From an uncultured Verrucomicrobiota bacterium (GTDB lineage: Bacteria; Verrucomicrobiota; Kiritimatiellia; RFP12; UBA1067): a stretch of DNA of 13,258 nucleotides. Each line of letters begins with the position of its first letter. Positions within the stretch are counted from its first letter, which is position 1. Shown in pieces: positions 12,947 to 13,258 of this stretch. The notes below the pieces were generated by a model. The model worked only from the letters and a program-made list of their open reading frames with translations, had not been told where the DNA came from and made no database searches. The translations under genes and the position numbers were made by a program. The stretch lies in the NCBI GenBank assembly GCA_937901395.1, contig CALCDB010000083.1:1-13258 (forward strand). The letters are read 5' to 3'.

Positions 12947-13258
12947 GCGCGAAAGACAGGCGAGACCCCCAGTGGTCCGCAGCCGCATACGTCGGAGCGT
13001 TGCTCGCGTGCACGCACCAAAGCCCGAGCCGCGACGCAATGCCACGGGGGTTCGAGAGCCAGTTTCCATAGACGCTTGCGCCTTCGGATGATGGCGCAGC
13101 TCCATACCATCCGTTTTCATCCGTGACGCGCACAGCGCACTTGTCCGTCGTTGTTCCTGGGAACCAGTAGATCGCCTTCTGCAGCGTCGATTCGTCAATA
13201 CATCGCGACGATTCGCGATCAGTCTTGAGCGAATTTTTGAATGTGTAGCCGAGCGGAA
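12912..13258 (-). CDS. DGR target protein, C-terminal part (partial, N-terminus off window)
   Basis: The frame is open from the window edge to the TAA at 12912-12914, giving 114 complete codons. A GTG at 13133 is internal, because the frame continues upstream without a stop (AIYWFPGTTTDKCAVRVTDE). The C-terminus contains the 36 VR residues (NWLSNPRG to WGSRL), followed by 14 more residues (SFAPSIATGEAQSD). The pattern GLWCV, N/H-x-x-N, then GSRL matches the usual end of C-type-lectin-fold DGR targets, which often finish with a G-x-R strand, so I infer that fold. The Trp-rich segment before VR (YWFPG, NGWYGA) also suits it. Its position upstream of the tail genes in the same orientation suggests a virion or receptor-binding protein, but only the end is visible. 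Confidence 0.85.
   Translation of the reverse strand, partial: PLGYTFKNSLKTDRESSRCIDESTLQKAIYWFPGTTTDKCAVRVTDENGWYGAAPSSEGASVYGNWLSNPRGIASRLGLWCVHASNAPTYAAADHWGSRLSFAPSIATGEAQSD
12957..13064 (-). repeat. DGR variable repeat (VR), 108 bp
   Basis: VR matches TR except at 10 sites, each an A in TR (coding strand) replaced by C (5), G (3) or T (2). Eight of 36 residues change: five Asn become Pro, Ile, Tyr, Ala and Ser, two Asn become His, and one Gln becomes Arg. VR ends with the same adenine-free GGGGGTCTCGCCTG (12957-12970), the expected initiation-of-homing site. TR and VR are separated by 97 bp. Confidence 0.95.

Noticed and set aside
12912..13133. Separate 73-residue gene starting at the GTG at 13133
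   Set aside because: The same frame is open upstream to the window edge, so the GTG is most likely an internal valine of the larger target protein.
12881..13198. 105-residue minus-strand frame across VR
   Set aside because: It is in a different phase from the VR/TR frame. Only the phase ending at 12912 keeps TR adenines in AAY codons and gives the lectin-like pattern.
1..13258. tRNA genes, CRISPR arrays or insertion sequences
   Set aside because: I saw no regularly spaced repeat array, no transposase-like frame with terminal inverted repeats and no recognisable tRNA. The only strong direct repeats are TR/VR and the short lipoprotein repeat.

Overview
The window is a piece of a tailed double-stranded DNA phage or prophage. 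Every gene I accept is on the minus strand and tightly packed, with start/stop overlaps or gaps of about 10-30 nt. From about 9721 down to 1 the genes follow the T7-like (podovirus) order: tail tubular protein A-like, tail tubular protein B-like, then four proteins in the positions of the T7 internal core/ejection proteins gp13, gp14, gp15 and gp16. This module and a lipid-anchored lipoprotein suggest a Gram-negative host. I cannot name the host or say whether the phage is integrated.

Reading in the direction of transcription, from high to low coordinates: (1) 13258-12912 is the C-terminus of a protein whose last residues are a diversified variable repeat (VR). (2) 12911-12561 has no conventional gene. 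It holds a stem-loop at the end of the target gene, a 108-bp template repeat (TR) and a spacer with short hairpins. (3) 12560-11526 encodes a reverse transcriptase with a YMDD active site. (4) 11551-9745 carries five small genes of unknown role: 115, 53, 119 (one membrane segment), 121 and 171 (lipoprotein) residues. (5) 9721-1 is the tail and ejection-protein module. Its last gene is a frame open for at least 888 codons that runs off the left edge.

Parts 1-3 form a diversity-generating retroelement (DGR). TR and VR are identical except at 10 positions, and all ten are adenines in the coding-strand TR. This is the signature of adenine-specific mutagenic retrohoming. The reverse transcriptase would copy TR RNA, mutating adenines, and the cDNA would replace VR. 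That rewrites up to 13 of 36 residues in the target's C-terminal ligand-binding surface without ever creating a stop codon. The target lies just upstream of the tail genes in the same orientation, so it is probably a virion protein used in host recognition, but its N-terminus is outside the window.

The less usual points are the layout and sequence details. No recognisable Avd accessory gene is present. The TR and spacer are read through by an open frame that overlaps the reverse transcriptase start. An 11-nt perfect inverted repeat brackets the TR. A stem-loop containing GCGAAGC follows VR. The reverse transcriptase has SS where the DGR family usually has SQ.
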